DNA of 64,000 bases from Leifsonia sp. NPDC080035 (GTDB taxonomy: Bacteria; Actinomycetota; Actinomycetes; Actinomycetales; Microbacteriaceae). Below the pieces are notes generated by a model, which saw only the letters and a program-made list of their open reading frames with translations, had not been told where the DNA came from and searched no databases. The position numbers were made by a program, and so were the translations under genes. Location: NCBI RefSeq assembly GCF_040050925.1, contig NZ_CP157390.1:3596001-3660000 (forward strand), given 5' to 3'. Of the stretch, positions 26,272 through 38,612 are shown piece after piece (position 1 is the stretch's first letter; the number at the start of each line of letters is the position of its first letter).

Positions 26272-26994
26272 TCAGCCGACCGTCGTCCCGAGCGCCGCGC
26301 CGATCGCGAACGTCGCCGCCAGGGCGAGCGCTCCGCCGATCACGACCCTCAGCATCGCCCGGCCTCGCGAGCTGCCACCGATCCACGCGGCGACGTAGCC
26401 CGTGATCGCGAGCGCCACCAGCACGACGCCGAACGTCAGCGGCACGCGCACGGCAGCCGGGGTGAGGATGACCAGCAGGGGCAGGATGCCGCCGATCGTG
26501 AACGCGACCGCCGACGCGAGCGCCGCGTGCCACGGGCTCACGACGTCGTCCGGGTCGATGCCAAGCTCCGTCGAGAGGTGGGCGCGCAGCGCGTCGTGCG
26601 CGGTCAGCTCGACGGCCACCCGCTGGGCGGTCTCCGGGCTGAGGCCCCGCGCCTCATAGAGCCCGGCGAGCTCGGCCAGCTCCTCCTCCGGCATCTCCGC
26701 GAGCTCGCGCCGCTCCTTCTCGATCAGGGCGTGCTCGCTGTCCCGCTGGCTGCTCACCGACACGTACTCGCCGAGGGCCATCGAGATGGCGCCGCCGACG
26801 AGAGCGGCGAGGCCTGCGGTCAGGATCGCGGGCACCGACTCGGTCGCGCCGGCCACGCCGACGACCACGGCGGCGACGGACACGATGCCGTCGTTCGCGC
26901 CGAGCACCCCCGCGCGCAGCCAGTTCAGGCGCTGGGCGAGTCCCTCCCGGTGCGGCTCGCCCGGGTGCCGTCCGTTCATCGTGTCTGCGGTCAT
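26272..26994 (-). CDS. VIT1/CCC1-family membrane transporter
   Basis: The protein has 240 residues. The family start motif is HREGLAQRLNWLRAGVLGANDGIVS, followed by a hydrophobic helix with VGVAGAT. Next comes SMALGEYVSVSSQRDSE with the conserved acidic residues, a charged cytoplasmic EKERRELAEMPEEELAELAGLYE segment, and three C-terminal helices. VIT1/CCC1 proteins move Fe(II) or Mn(II) across membranes. It lies directly upstream of the AMP nucleosidase gene (13-base gap), probably cotranscribed; no functional link is evident. Confidence 0.9.
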   Translation of the reverse strand: MTADTMNGRHPGEPHREGLAQRLNWLRAGVLGANDGIVSVAAVVVGVAGATESVPAILTAGLAALVGGAISMALGEYVSVSSQRDSEHALIEKERRELAEMPEEELAELAGLYEARGLSPETAQRVAVELTAHDALRAHLSTELGIDPDDVVSPWHAALASAVAFTIGGILPLLVILTPAAVRVPLTFGVVLVALAITGYVAAWIGGSSRGRAMLRVVIGGALALAATFAIGAALGTTVG

Positions 26995-27046
26995 GCGCCC
27001 AGCCTAGGAAGCCCGTCGAGCCACGGCCAGCAAGCCGAGGCAAACC

Positions 27047-27574
27047 TCACTCGGCCGGGTGCGCGTCCCGCTCCGCCTCCGTCGCCGTCTCCGCCCGTTC
27101 CGCCTCCCGCAGCCGACGCTGCACGCGCCACTCGCGCACCGTGAGCGCCACGACCAGGATGTCGAACAGGGTGAGCGCGACCAGCCCCCAGCCGAAGTGC
27201 CGGGTGAGCTCCCAGCACTGCCAGCCGATGAAGACGAGCAGGAAGCCGATCATCCACGGATACGCCCAGAACCGCCTCCGCAGCACGGCCCACACCAGCA
27301 CCACCTTCACGACGCCGTGCAGCAGCAGGTAGACGGCGCCGAACAGGGTGGCCGAGCCGGTGACGTGGTGGCTCATCCTGACGACGGCGTTCGCGATCGG
27401 ATCGTCGGGGTCCTGATCGAGTTCGTGCTGGGTGAGGAAGCCCACCACGAGGCCGAGGCGCTCGGGCGTTAGGAAGAGCAGCAGGATGCCGCCGACCAGC
27501 TCCAGCACCCCGTCGATGCCCTTGAGCACGACGGTGATGCGGAACGTCCGCTCGAGGATGCGCGCCCTGTCCAT
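27047..27574 (-). CDS. DUF2127 membrane protein
   Basis: About 175 residues from the ATG at 27574; a TTG twelve bases upstream is an alternative, and neither has a well-placed ribosome site. Four hydrophobic segments are visible (ITVVLKGIDGVLELVGGILLL near the N-terminus, a pair around 75-120, and a C-terminal one ending before a basic tail). The RILERTFRITVVLKGIDG start is characteristic of DUF2127. Function unknown. The C-terminal tail is rich in Arg and Glu. Confidence 0.75.
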   Translation of the reverse strand: MDRARILERTFRITVVLKGIDGVLELVGGILLLFLTPERLGLVVGFLTQHELDQDPDDPIANAVVRMSHHVTGSATLFGAVYLLLHGVVKVVLVWAVLRRRFWAYPWMIGFLLVFIGWQCWELTRHFGWGLVALTLFDILVVALTVREWRVQRRLREAERAETATEAERDAHPAE

Positions 27575-27660
27575 CCCCCCATGCAACCCCGCGGAGGCCG
27601 CGGTACGCGTGGCAGGAGGGCCTCGTGCGTGAGAGTAGGCTCAGAAATATCGCTTCATGA

Positions 27661-29022
<1,362 letters not shown>

Positions 29023-29036
29023 CGTCCCCGCTCCGC

Positions 29037-29103
29037 GACTGTCGTCGTTCGGTACGTCGTGCCCCTGCTCGCGCACGGGCAGTCGTACCGAACGCCGACA
29101 GTC
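29037..29103. terminator. long inverted repeat between gdhA and helicase
   Basis: The 28-base arms (29037-29064 and 29077-29103) share GACTGTCG-n-CGTTCGGTACG with few mismatches, around a 12-base loop. Both flanking genes end here, so it can act on both strands. Confidence 0.6.
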
Positions 29104-29122
29104 ACCCGCCCGGGGCCGGGCG

Positions 29123-31000
29123 TCAGGAGCGGCCGAGGCGCTTGCGCAGGAACTCGATGCGGGCCTGCAGCTGGGTGACGCTCGCCTGGGCGACCGCAGG
29201 GCCCCCGCACACCCGCCGGAGCTCGGCGTGGATGAGCCCGTGCGGCTCCCCCGAGTTCTTCGAGTAGAGGCCGACCAGACTGTTCAGCAGCTGGCGCTGC
29301 TCCTTCAGGGTGCGGTGCAGCGGCGCGGGCGGATGCCCCTCCGCGGCGGCCGGACGCGCCGAGTGCCGCCGCGCCTGGCGCTGCTGCCGCTGCATGAGCA
29401 GCTCGTGCACCTGCTCCGGCTCCAGGATGCCCGGCAGGCCGATGAAGTCGAGCTCCTCGTCCGTGCCGGGCACGGCGAAGCTGCCGAACTCGCGGCCGTC
29501 GTAAACGACCTTGTCGAAGTTCGCCTCCGACCCGAGCGCCTCGAACGCGAACTCCTCGGTCAGCGACTCCGACGCCCGCTCTTCGCGGTTCGCGTCGGCG
29601 ACCATCGCGTCCTCGGGATTCCACAGGTCGCCCTCCCCGCCCTCCTCGGACGGCCGGTCGAGCGCGTGGTCGCGTTCCAGCTCCATCGCGTTCGCGAGCG
29701 CCATCAGCATCGGGACGTTCGGCAGGAACACCGACGCGGTCTCGCCGCGGCGCCGTGCACGCACGAAGCGCCCGATCGCCTGGGCGAAGAACAGCGGGGT
29801 GGATGCGCTGGTCGCGTACACCCCGACCGCCAGCCGCGGCACGTCGACGCCCTCCGAGACCATCCGCACCGCGACCATCCACCGCGTGTCGCCCTTGGCG
29901 AACTCCTCGATCCTGTCGCTCGCCTCCTTCTCGTCGGAGAGCACGACGGTGACCGGTTCGCCGCTGATCTGCTGCAGCAGGTCGGCGTACGCCCGCGCGG
30001 TGTAGTGGTCGGTGGCGATCACCAGGCCACCGGCGTCCGGGATGGAGTTCCGCACCTCGGTGAGGCGACGGTCCGCCGCGCTCAGGACGGCCGGGATCCA
30101 CTCTCCGCGCGGGTCGAGCGCCGTCCGCCAGGCCTGCGAGGTGATGTCCTTGGTGTTGCCCTCGCCGAGCCGCGCCTCCATCTCGTCGCCGGTCTTGGTG
30201 CGCCAGCGCATGTGGCCCGCGTAGACCATGAAGATCACGGGACGCACGACGCCGTCCTCCAGGGCGCGCCCGTAGCCGTAGTTGTAGTCGGTGACGGAGG
30301 TGCGGATGCCCTGGCGGTCCGGCAGGTAGGTGACGAACGGGATCGGCGCGGTGTCCGAGCGGAACGGCGTCCCTGTCAGCGAGAGCCGGCGCGTCGCCCG
30401 CTCGAACGCGTCCCGGATCCCGTCGCCCCAGCTGAGCGCGTCGCCGCCGTGGTGCACCTCGTCGAGGATGACGAGCGTGCGGTACGACTCGGTGATGTCC
30501 TTGTGCAGGCTCGGCCGCATCGCTACCTGTGCATAGGTGACGGCGACGCCCTTGAAGTGCCGCGCGTACCTGCCCTCGGAGTTCCGGAAGTCCGGGTCGA
30601 GGTTCAGCCCGACCCGGGACGCCGCCTCGGCCCACTGCCGCTTCAGGTGCTCGGTGGGTGCGACGACGGTCACCCGCTCCACGATGCGGCGGGAGAGCAG
30701 CTCGGTGGCGAGCCGCAGAGCGAACGTGGTCTTACCGGCGCCGGGCGTCGCGGCGGCGAGGAAGTCCCGCGGCTCGGTGGCGAAGTAGGTGTCGAGCGCC
30801 TCGGCCTGCCAGGCGCGCAGCTTGCCGGCGGTTCCCCACGCCGCGCGCTCCGGGAAGGACGGCGACAGGTGCTCGGCGGCGAAACTGCCGGCGTGTGCGC
30901 CGGGTCCGCTCGAGACGGCCTCGCCGGGTGCGGGCGGTTCTCCGGCCTCCCCGGGCTCCGGCAGGACTGGCCCTGGCATTGCTGTCGTATCCACTTGCAT
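29123..31000 (-). CDS. superfamily 2 DEAD/DEAH-box helicase
   Basis: The protein has 625 residues from the ATG at 31000. A longer frame reaches 31045 but would overlap the divergent SGNH gene start. Walker A is GAGKTT (87-92), motif II is DEVHH (180-184), motif III is SLTGTPFRSD, and motif VI is FAQAIGRFVRARRRGE. The linker near 480-500 is acidic (SEEGGEGDLWNPED), and the C-terminus is basic. Architecture resembles RadD/XPB-like helicases. DNA rather than RNA is the likely substrate. No linked restriction or nuclease gene is present, so a defence role is not indicated. Confidence 0.88.
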   Translation of the reverse strand: MQVDTTAMPGPVLPEPGEAGEPPAPGEAVSSGPGAHAGSFAAEHLSPSFPERAAWGTAGKLRAWQAEALDTYFATEPRDFLAAATPGAGKTTFALRLATELLSRRIVERVTVVAPTEHLKRQWAEAASRVGLNLDPDFRNSEGRYARHFKGVAVTYAQVAMRPSLHKDITESYRTLVILDEVHHGGDALSWGDGIRDAFERATRRLSLTGTPFRSDTAPIPFVTYLPDRQGIRTSVTDYNYGYGRALEDGVVRPVIFMVYAGHMRWRTKTGDEMEARLGEGNTKDITSQAWRTALDPRGEWIPAVLSAADRRLTEVRNSIPDAGGLVIATDHYTARAYADLLQQISGEPVTVVLSDEKEASDRIEEFAKGDTRWMVAVRMVSEGVDVPRLAVGVYATSASTPLFFAQAIGRFVRARRRGETASVFLPNVPMLMALANAMELERDHALDRPSEEGGEGDLWNPEDAMVADANREERASESLTEEFAFEALGSEANFDKVVYDGREFGSFAVPGTDEELDFIGLPGILEPEQVHELLMQRQQRQARRHSARPAAAEGHPPAPLHRTLKEQRQLLNSLVGLYSKNSGEPHGLIHAELRRVCGGPAVAQASVTQLQARIEFLRKRLGRS

Positions 31001-31043
31001 CCAACTTACCGGGTGCCGCCGACAGCCGTTGCAGAATGGAGGC

Positions 31044-31835
31044 ATGGTCGAAGCGCAGCACCCGTGGTCCCGCTACGTCGCCCTCGGCGACTCATTCACG
31101 GAGGGCATCGGCGACCCCGAGCCGGCGAGTCCCGGCGGACACCGTGGCTGGGCCGACCGCGTCGCCGAGGTGCTGAGCGCCCAGACCGACGACTTCGCCT
31201 ACGCCAACCTCGCCGTGCGCGGCAAGCTGATCAAGCAGATCCTGGACGAGCAGGTCGAGCCCGCGCTCGCGCTGCGCCCCGATCTCATCACCATCTCGGC
31301 CGGCGGCAACGACGTCATCCGCCCCGGCACGGACCCCGACCAGATCGCCGCCCTGTTCGACGAGGCGGTGACCCGGCTCAGCGCTGACGGCGCGACGATC
31401 GTCGTGTTCACCGGCGTCGACGTCGGCTTCTCCCCCGTGTTCCGCGGCATCCGCGGCAAGGTGGCGATCTACAACGAGAACGTGCGGGCCGTCGCCGCGC
31501 GCCACGACTGCATCGTCGCCGACCAGTGGTCGCTCACCGAGATCCAGGACCAGCGGATGTGGGCGCCCGACCGCCTCCACCTCGCGCCGCTCGGCCACCA
31601 CACGGTCGCGCGGATGGTGCTCGCCGCACTCAACGTGGAGAACGATCTGCAGCCGCTGAAGCCGGAGCCGCTCCCGCCGCGCACCTGGCGCCAGGCCCGC
31701 TCCGAGGACCTGTCCTGGGCGCGCGAGTACCTCGTCCCGTGGGTGCTGCGGCGCATCCGTCACCAGTCCTCCGGCGACCACGTGCTGCCGAAACGCCCCG
31801 ACGCCGGTCCGTTCCTCGTCGAGAGCGGCGACTGA
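31044..31835 (+). CDS. SGNH/GDSL hydrolase
   Basis: The protein has 263 residues from the ATG at 31044, preceded by GGAGG. Block I is VALGDSFTEG (Ser17), block III is SAGGNDVI, and block V has APDRLHLAPLGH with the Asp-His pair. There is no signal peptide, so it is probably a cytoplasmic esterase or lipase. It diverges from the helicase across 43 bases. The C-terminal ~60 residues, basic and Pro-rich, lie outside the hydrolase fold. Confidence 0.88.
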   Translation: MVEAQHPWSRYVALGDSFTEGIGDPEPASPGGHRGWADRVAEVLSAQTDDFAYANLAVRGKLIKQILDEQVEPALALRPDLITISAGGNDVIRPGTDPDQIAALFDEAVTRLSADGATIVVFTGVDVGFSPVFRGIRGKVAIYNENVRAVAARHDCIVADQWSLTEIQDQRMWAPDRLHLAPLGHHTVARMVLAALNVENDLQPLKPEPLPPRTWRQARSEDLSWAREYLVPWVLRRIRHQSSGDHVLPKRPDAGPFLVESGD

Positions 31836-31862
31836 GCCCGAGCTCCGGCCCCTCCACCGAAG

Positions 31863-31915
31863 ATTTGCGCCAAATCGTGGCTCTGACGGGCCCAGAACCA
31901 CGATTAGGCACAAAT
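31863..31915. terminator. inverted repeat between SGNH hydrolase and UvrA-like genes
   Basis: The 23-base arms 31863-31885 and 31893-31915 share ATTTG-GCC-AATCGTGG-TCTG with three mismatches around a 7-base loop. It lies between two convergent stops. The arm is AT-richer than its surroundings. Confidence 0.55.
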
Positions 31916-31924
31916 GTCGGCGCG

Positions 31925-34267
<2,343 letters not shown>

Positions 34268-34292
34268 GCCGCCCCCTTCATCGTCGCGCCGG

Positions 34293-35549
34293 TCAGGTCC
34301 CCAGCCCGCCCGGATGCGCGAGGCGCCATCCGAAGCCGGGGTCCGGCACGTCCTTCGCGAGGGCCAGTTCGGCCGTCTCGCTCTTCCCGTTGAGCGTGAA
34401 CGTCACGCGCCCCACAACGTCGCCCTTGAACCCCGACTGCAGTGGGCGGGTCGTCACATCCACCTGGATGGGCGTGTCCGACCACACCACGAACGACGTC
34501 GCCGAGGTGGCCACCAGCTTGGAGGACGCGCCCCACGGCGTCGAGTACGAGCCGAACACCTGCCCGGTCTTCGAGGCGTCCACCTCGTGGAATCCGGCGC
34601 GCATGCTCTCCAGCAGCCCCTTCACGCCCGCCCACAGGGTGTCGTGGTCCTGCGCACCGAGCACGACGCCGAGCACCCGGACCTTCGCCTTGCCCACCGG
34701 CACCTCGGCGGAGAACAGCAGGCAGTAGCCCGCCTCGTCGGTGTTGCCGGTCTTGATGCCGTCGACGCCGTCGACGCCGAGCAGGGAGTTCGTGTTGTCC
34801 TGAGCGCCCGCGCCGGGGAGCGTCGCGGTCTTCTGCGACACGATCGAGGAGAGGGTCGGGGAGGCGAGCACCAGCTTGCCGATGCCGATCAGGTCCTTCG
34901 TGCTGCTGACGTTGCCCGGGTCGAGTCCGTCCGGGGTGACCACCTTGGTGCCCGTGAAGCCCTTCGACGCCAGCCAGGAGTTGGCCGCCTTCACGTAGGC
35001 GCTCGTGGAGCCGAAGGCCCAGTTCGCCAGCGAGATCGCGTAGTTGTTCGCCGACGGCAGGAGCATCGCCGTGAGCGCCTGCTTCTCGGTCAGCGAGGTG
35101 CCGGCCTCGACGGGAGCCCACGACCCGCCGTCGGCGATCACCTCGTTCCAGATGTCGACGTCCTTCTGGGTGAAGGCGATCTTCGGTCCCTCGGACGACC
35201 CGTCCAGCGGCTTCTTGTCGAGCACGACGAGCGCGGTGATCGTCTTGGTCATGCTGGCGATCGGCATGCTCGCGTCACTGCCGTGCGACGCGGTCGTCCC
35301 CGGGTAGTCGGGGGCGGTGATCGCGGCGGAGCCGTAGCCCGGCCAGGCCAGCTGGGCCGCGGCCTGGGTGATCGCCTTCTCGTGCTGGGTGACGGCGGCC
35401 GTCGCGGGCACGGGCGCGACGAGCGACCCGAAGAGGTAGAGGAACGCGACCAGCAGCACGCTTCCCGTGCCGAACACCACGATGCGCCGGCGACGGTAGA
35501 CCTCGCGGCTCGGACGGCGCGGCGGATCGGCGATCACTTGCTGGGGCAC
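34293..35549 (-). CDS. D-alanyl-D-alanine carboxypeptidase (PBP5-like)
   Basis: The protein has 418 residues. A basic N-terminus and one hydrophobic segment (22-50) act as signal or anchor. Catalytic motifs are SMTK (Ser99, Lys102), SAN (166-168) and KTG (266-268). The C-terminal beta domain follows. It trims peptidoglycan stem peptides outside the membrane. It is 17 bases downstream of the SpoU gene and 25 upstream of the UvrA-like gene, all on the minus strand. Confidence 0.93.
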   Translation of the reverse strand: MPQQVIADPPRRPSREVYRRRRIVVFGTGSVLLVAFLYLFGSLVAPVPATAAVTQHEKAITQAAAQLAWPGYGSAAITAPDYPGTTASHGSDASMPIASMTKTITALVVLDKKPLDGSSEGPKIAFTQKDVDIWNEVIADGGSWAPVEAGTSLTEKQALTAMLLPSANNYAISLANWAFGSTSAYVKAANSWLASKGFTGTKVVTPDGLDPGNVSSTKDLIGIGKLVLASPTLSSIVSQKTATLPGAGAQDNTNSLLGVDGVDGIKTGNTDEAGYCLLFSAEVPVGKAKVRVLGVVLGAQDHDTLWAGVKGLLESMRAGFHEVDASKTGQVFGSYSTPWGASSKLVATSATSFVVWSDTPIQVDVTTRPLQSGFKGDVVGRVTFTLNGKSETAELALAKDVPDPGFGWRLAHPGGLGT

Positions 35550-35566
35550 CCTCGGATTCTATTCGG

Positions 35567-36394
35567 TCACTCCCCCGGCAGCCGCTGTGAACGCGCCCGC
35601 AGCGCCCAGAGCGCGACCGCGCTGGCGGAGGCGACGTTGAGGGAGTCGACGCCGTGCAGCATCGGGATGGTGACGACCGTGTCCGCAGCGGCGAGCGCGC
35701 TCCTCGAGAGACCGTCGCCCTCCGAACCCAGCACCATCGCGACCCGCTCCGGCGGATCGGCGGCGTAGTCGTCAAGGCTCACGGCGTCGTCGGCGAGCGC
35801 GAGCGCGGCGATGTCGAATCCCGCGTCGTGCAGCAGCGGCGCCGCATCCCTCCACTCGGGGATGCGCGTCCACGGCACCTGCAGCACGGTCCCCATGCTC
35901 ACCCGGACGCTGCGCCGGTACAGGGGGTCCGCGCAGCGCGGGCTGACCAGCACCGCGTCCGCGCCGAGACCCGCGACGCTCCGGAAGATCGCGCCGACGT
36001 TGGTGTGGTCGACGATGTCCTCCAGCACGACGACCCTGCGTGCGTCGCGGAGCAGCTCCGCCGGGTCGGGAAGGGCGGGCCGGTGCATCGCGGCCAGGGC
36101 TCCCCGGTGCAGGTGGTAGCCGGTCAGGCGCTCAAGGGTCGCGGCGTCGCCGACGAACACCGTCACGTCGGGGAAGCCGGCGAGCAGCGGCTCGATGTCC
36201 GGCAGCCACTGCTCCTGCAGCAGCACGGAGCGCGGGATGTGGCCGGCCCGCAGCGCCCGGGTGATCACCTTGGTCGACTCGGCGATGTACAGGCCGCCCT
36301 CGGGCTCGGTGACCCGCCGCAGCGCGACGTCGGTCAGGCGTGAGTAGTCGGCGAGGCCGTCGGCGTCGAGGTCGGTGATCCGCTGGATGTGCAC
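35567..36394 (-). CDS. SpoU-family RNA 2'-O-methyltransferase
   Basis: The protein has 275 residues from a GTG at 36394 preceded by AGAGGG. The N-terminal substrate-binding part is DLDADGLADYSRLTDVALR. SPOUT motif 1 is DHTNVGAIFRS, motif 2 is MVLGSEGDGLS, and motif 3 is IPMLHGVDSLNVASASA. The SPOUT trefoil knot binds S-adenosylmethionine and methylates a ribose in tRNA or rRNA. The target cannot be read from sequence. The Sir2 gene diverges from it. Confidence 0.92.
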   Translation of the reverse strand: MHIQRITDLDADGLADYSRLTDVALRRVTEPEGGLYIAESTKVITRALRAGHIPRSVLLQEQWLPDIEPLLAGFPDVTVFVGDAATLERLTGYHLHRGALAAMHRPALPDPAELLRDARRVVVLEDIVDHTNVGAIFRSVAGLGADAVLVSPRCADPLYRRSVRVSMGTVLQVPWTRIPEWRDAAPLLHDAGFDIAALALADDAVSLDDYAADPPERVAMVLGSEGDGLSRSALAAADTVVTIPMLHGVDSLNVASASAVALWALRARSQRLPGE

Positions 36395-36520
36395 CCCTCT
36401 ACCCTGCCAGCCGCGCGGCGCCCCCGGCGCCTCCCTTCGAGGACCCGGGTCCAGCTGCCGGAAATACGTGCGAAACACGGCCTGTTTACACTCGGTGTTA
36501 CGACCCTTCGGAGGTTCACC

Positions 36521-37366
36521 ATGCCCACGCTCGCACCCGCGTTCACCCCCGAGCTCGCCGACGGGCTCGATCGGGCGACCGAGGTGCTCGCCGGCCGGCG
36601 GGTGGCCGTTCTCACAGGCGCCGGCGTCTCCACCGACTCCGGTATCCCCGACTACCGCGGCGAGGGTGCGCCCAAGCGGACGCCGATGACGTTCCAGCAG
36701 TTCCTGGGCGATGACCACTACCGCAAGCGCTACTGGGCGGGAAGCCACCTCGGCTACCCCCGGTTCTCGGCCGCCCGGCCGAACGACGGCCACCGCGCGC
36801 TCGCCCGCCTCGAAGAGGCGGGCGTCACCAACGGCGTCGTGACGCAGAACGTCGACGGCCTGCACCTGCAGGCGGGCAGCCGCCGCGTGGTGGAGCTGCA
36901 CGGCTCGGTGGAGCGCATCCGCTGTCTCGTCTGCGGCCAGATCTTCGCCCGCGGCGCGATCAAGGATCGAATCGATGCTGCGAACCCGCAGCTCGACACC
37001 GAGGGAGAGGTCGAGATCGCCCCGGACGGCGACGCGATCGTCCGCGACGTCGACGCCTTCGTCGTCCCCGACTGCACGGTGTGCGGTGGCCACCTGAAGC
37101 CGGACGTCGTCTTCTTCGGCGAGTTCATCCCGCCGGAGACCTACCGCGAAGCGAGCGCCCTGGTCAAGACCGCCGACGCCCTGCTGATCGCCGGATCCTC
37201 CCTGACGGTCAACTCCGGCATCCGCCTGCTGGAGGAGGCGCGCCGCCGCAAGCTGCCGATCGTGATCGTCAACCGCGGCGAGACGAAGGGCGACAGCCGC
37301 GCGACCGTTAAGCTGAACGCGGGGACGACGGAGACGCTGGTCGAGCTCTCCCGCCGGCTCGCGTAG
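36521..37366 (+). CDS. Sir2-family NAD-dependent protein deacylase
   Basis: The protein has 281 residues from the ATG at 36521, preceded by GGAGG. The NAD motif is GAGVSTDSGIPDYRG (33-47), TQNVDGLH follows, catalytic His127 lies in ELHGS, and the zinc cysteines are 135, 138, 185 and 188. It removes acyl groups from lysines and makes nicotinamide. A conserved zinc-module insertion (~145-180) is acidic. It is followed after 32 bases by a histidine phosphatase gene. Confidence 0.94.
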   Translation: MPTLAPAFTPELADGLDRATEVLAGRRVAVLTGAGVSTDSGIPDYRGEGAPKRTPMTFQQFLGDDHYRKRYWAGSHLGYPRFSAARPNDGHRALARLEEAGVTNGVVTQNVDGLHLQAGSRRVVELHGSVERIRCLVCGQIFARGAIKDRIDAANPQLDTEGEVEIAPDGDAIVRDVDAFVVPDCTVCGGHLKPDVVFFGEFIPPETYREASALVKTADALLIAGSSLTVNSGIRLLEEARRRKLPIVIVNRGETKGDSRATVKLNAGTTETLVELSRRLA

Positions 37367-37398
37367 CCCTCCGCGCGTCCTGCGGCGAAAGGACGCGT

Positions 37399-37998
37399 GT
37401 GACCCTCATCTCCCTCGTACGGCATGGCCAGACGGACTGGAACCTGGCCAAGCGCATCCAGGGCTCCAGCGACATCCCGCTGAACGCGACGGGTCGCGCG
37501 CAGGCGGAGGCGACCGGCCGCGCCCTGGCCGGCGGCAGCTTCGACGCGATCTACGCGAGCCCGCTCTCCCGGGCGCTCGACACCGCCCGGATCATCGCCG
37601 GCCACGTGGGCCTCGGCGAGCCGCGCGTGCTGGATGCGGTGGCGGAGCGCCGCTACGGCGACGCGGAGGGGCTGACGGGCGCCGAGATCCTTGAGCGCTG
37701 GCCGGAGGACGAGCCGGTGCCTGGCCGCGAGTCGCGGGACGACGTCGTCGCGCGGGCGCTGCCCGCCCTGCTGGAGCTCGGCGAGCGGCACGTCGGGGAG
37801 CACGTGATCGTCGTCAGCCATGGCGGCGTCATCGGCTCGATCGCCCGCCACGTCACCGGCCACGCGCGCCCCGGGCCCGGCGAGATCATCCCGAACGGCT
37901 CCGTGCACCGCTTCCGCTACCGGGACGGCGCGCTCGCGCTCGACCGGTTCAACCTGGGCCCGGAGGACCACGACCTGCTCACGGCCTCGGTGCTCTGA
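37399..37998 (+). CDS. histidine phosphatase (phosphoglycerate mutase-like)
   Basis: The protein has 199 residues from a GTG at 37399. The phosphorylated histidine is His9 in LVRHGQTDWN, with RALDTA downstream and a second catalytic histidine at 141 in VVSHGG. The short length and GAEILERWPEDEP insert suggest a broad-specificity phosphatase rather than glycolytic mutase. It is two bases upstream of the GNAT gene. Confidence 0.9.
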   Translation: MTLISLVRHGQTDWNLAKRIQGSSDIPLNATGRAQAEATGRALAGGSFDAIYASPLSRALDTARIIAGHVGLGEPRVLDAVAERRYGDAEGLTGAEILERWPEDEPVPGRESRDDVVARALPALLELGERHVGEHVIVVSHGGVIGSIARHVTGHARPGPGEIIPNGSVHRFRYRDGALALDRFNLGPEDHDLLTASVL

Positions 37999-38000
37999 CG

Positions 38001-38495
38001 GTGGAGCTCCGCCTGCCGCTCCCTGCTCCGCTCGCCGGCCACGTCCTGCGAGCCGCGACGGTCGACGACGTGCCCGCCGTCGTCGCGCTGCTGTCCGACG
38101 ACCCGATCAGCGCGAGTCGCGGCGACCGGGCGCGGCCGGAGGACATGGCCGCATATCGACGCGGATTCGGGGAGATCGACGCCGACCCCGCGAACGTCCT
38201 CCTCGTTCTCGAGCACCCGGACGACGGTGCGGTGGCGACGATGCAGCTCACGCTCATCCCCGGCATGGCCAGGGCGGGAGCGGCACGCCTCCAGGTCGAG
38301 GCCGTGCGGGTGCGGTCGGACCGGCGCTCCGGCGGCCTCGGCGCGGCGATGATGCAGTGGGTGATCCAGGTGGCCCGTGACACGGGCGCAGGCCTCATCC
38401 AGCTCACGTCCGACGCGGCGCGCGCAGACGCGCACCGCTTCTACGAACGGCTCGGCTTCGCGCCCAGCCACGTCGGGTTCAAGTACCGCCTCTGA
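38001..38495 (+). CDS. GNAT-family N-acetyltransferase
   Basis: The protein has 164 residues from a GTG at 38001. Acetyl-CoA motif A is VRVRSDRRSGGLGAAMMQW; the C-terminal ADAHRFYERLGF is typical. No substrate is indicated. It is coupled to the phosphatase gene (two-base gap). Confidence 0.88.
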   Translation: MELRLPLPAPLAGHVLRAATVDDVPAVVALLSDDPISASRGDRARPEDMAAYRRGFGEIDADPANVLLVLEHPDDGAVATMQLTLIPGMARAGAARLQVEAVRVRSDRRSGGLGAAMMQWVIQVARDTGAGLIQLTSDAARADAHRFYERLGFAPSHVGFKYRL

Positions 38496-38503
38496 CCGCT
38501 GTC

Positions 38504-38572
38504 CACGACTCCGGAGATCTCACCCGACACGCCGGCGAGGAGACCGGGACTCCGGAGTTTTCCGAGGTCGTG
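38504..38572. repeat. palindromic repeat tract between GNAT and glycosyltransferase genes
   Basis: TCCGGAG, itself nearly palindromic, occurs at 38510-38516, 38551-38557 and 38582-38588. An outer CACGAC--CGGA arm (from 38504) pairs with 38561-38572. It lies between convergent stops and probably ends transcription on both strands. Confidence 0.4.
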
Positions 38573-38612
38573 CTCGGGGCGTCCGGAGTTGCGAACGGCG
38601 GAGCGGGGTCGG

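Noticed and set aside
29123..31000. Helicase as part of a phage-defence system
   Set aside because: Its neighbours are gdhA and an SGNH hydrolase, with no nuclease, methylase or other effector.
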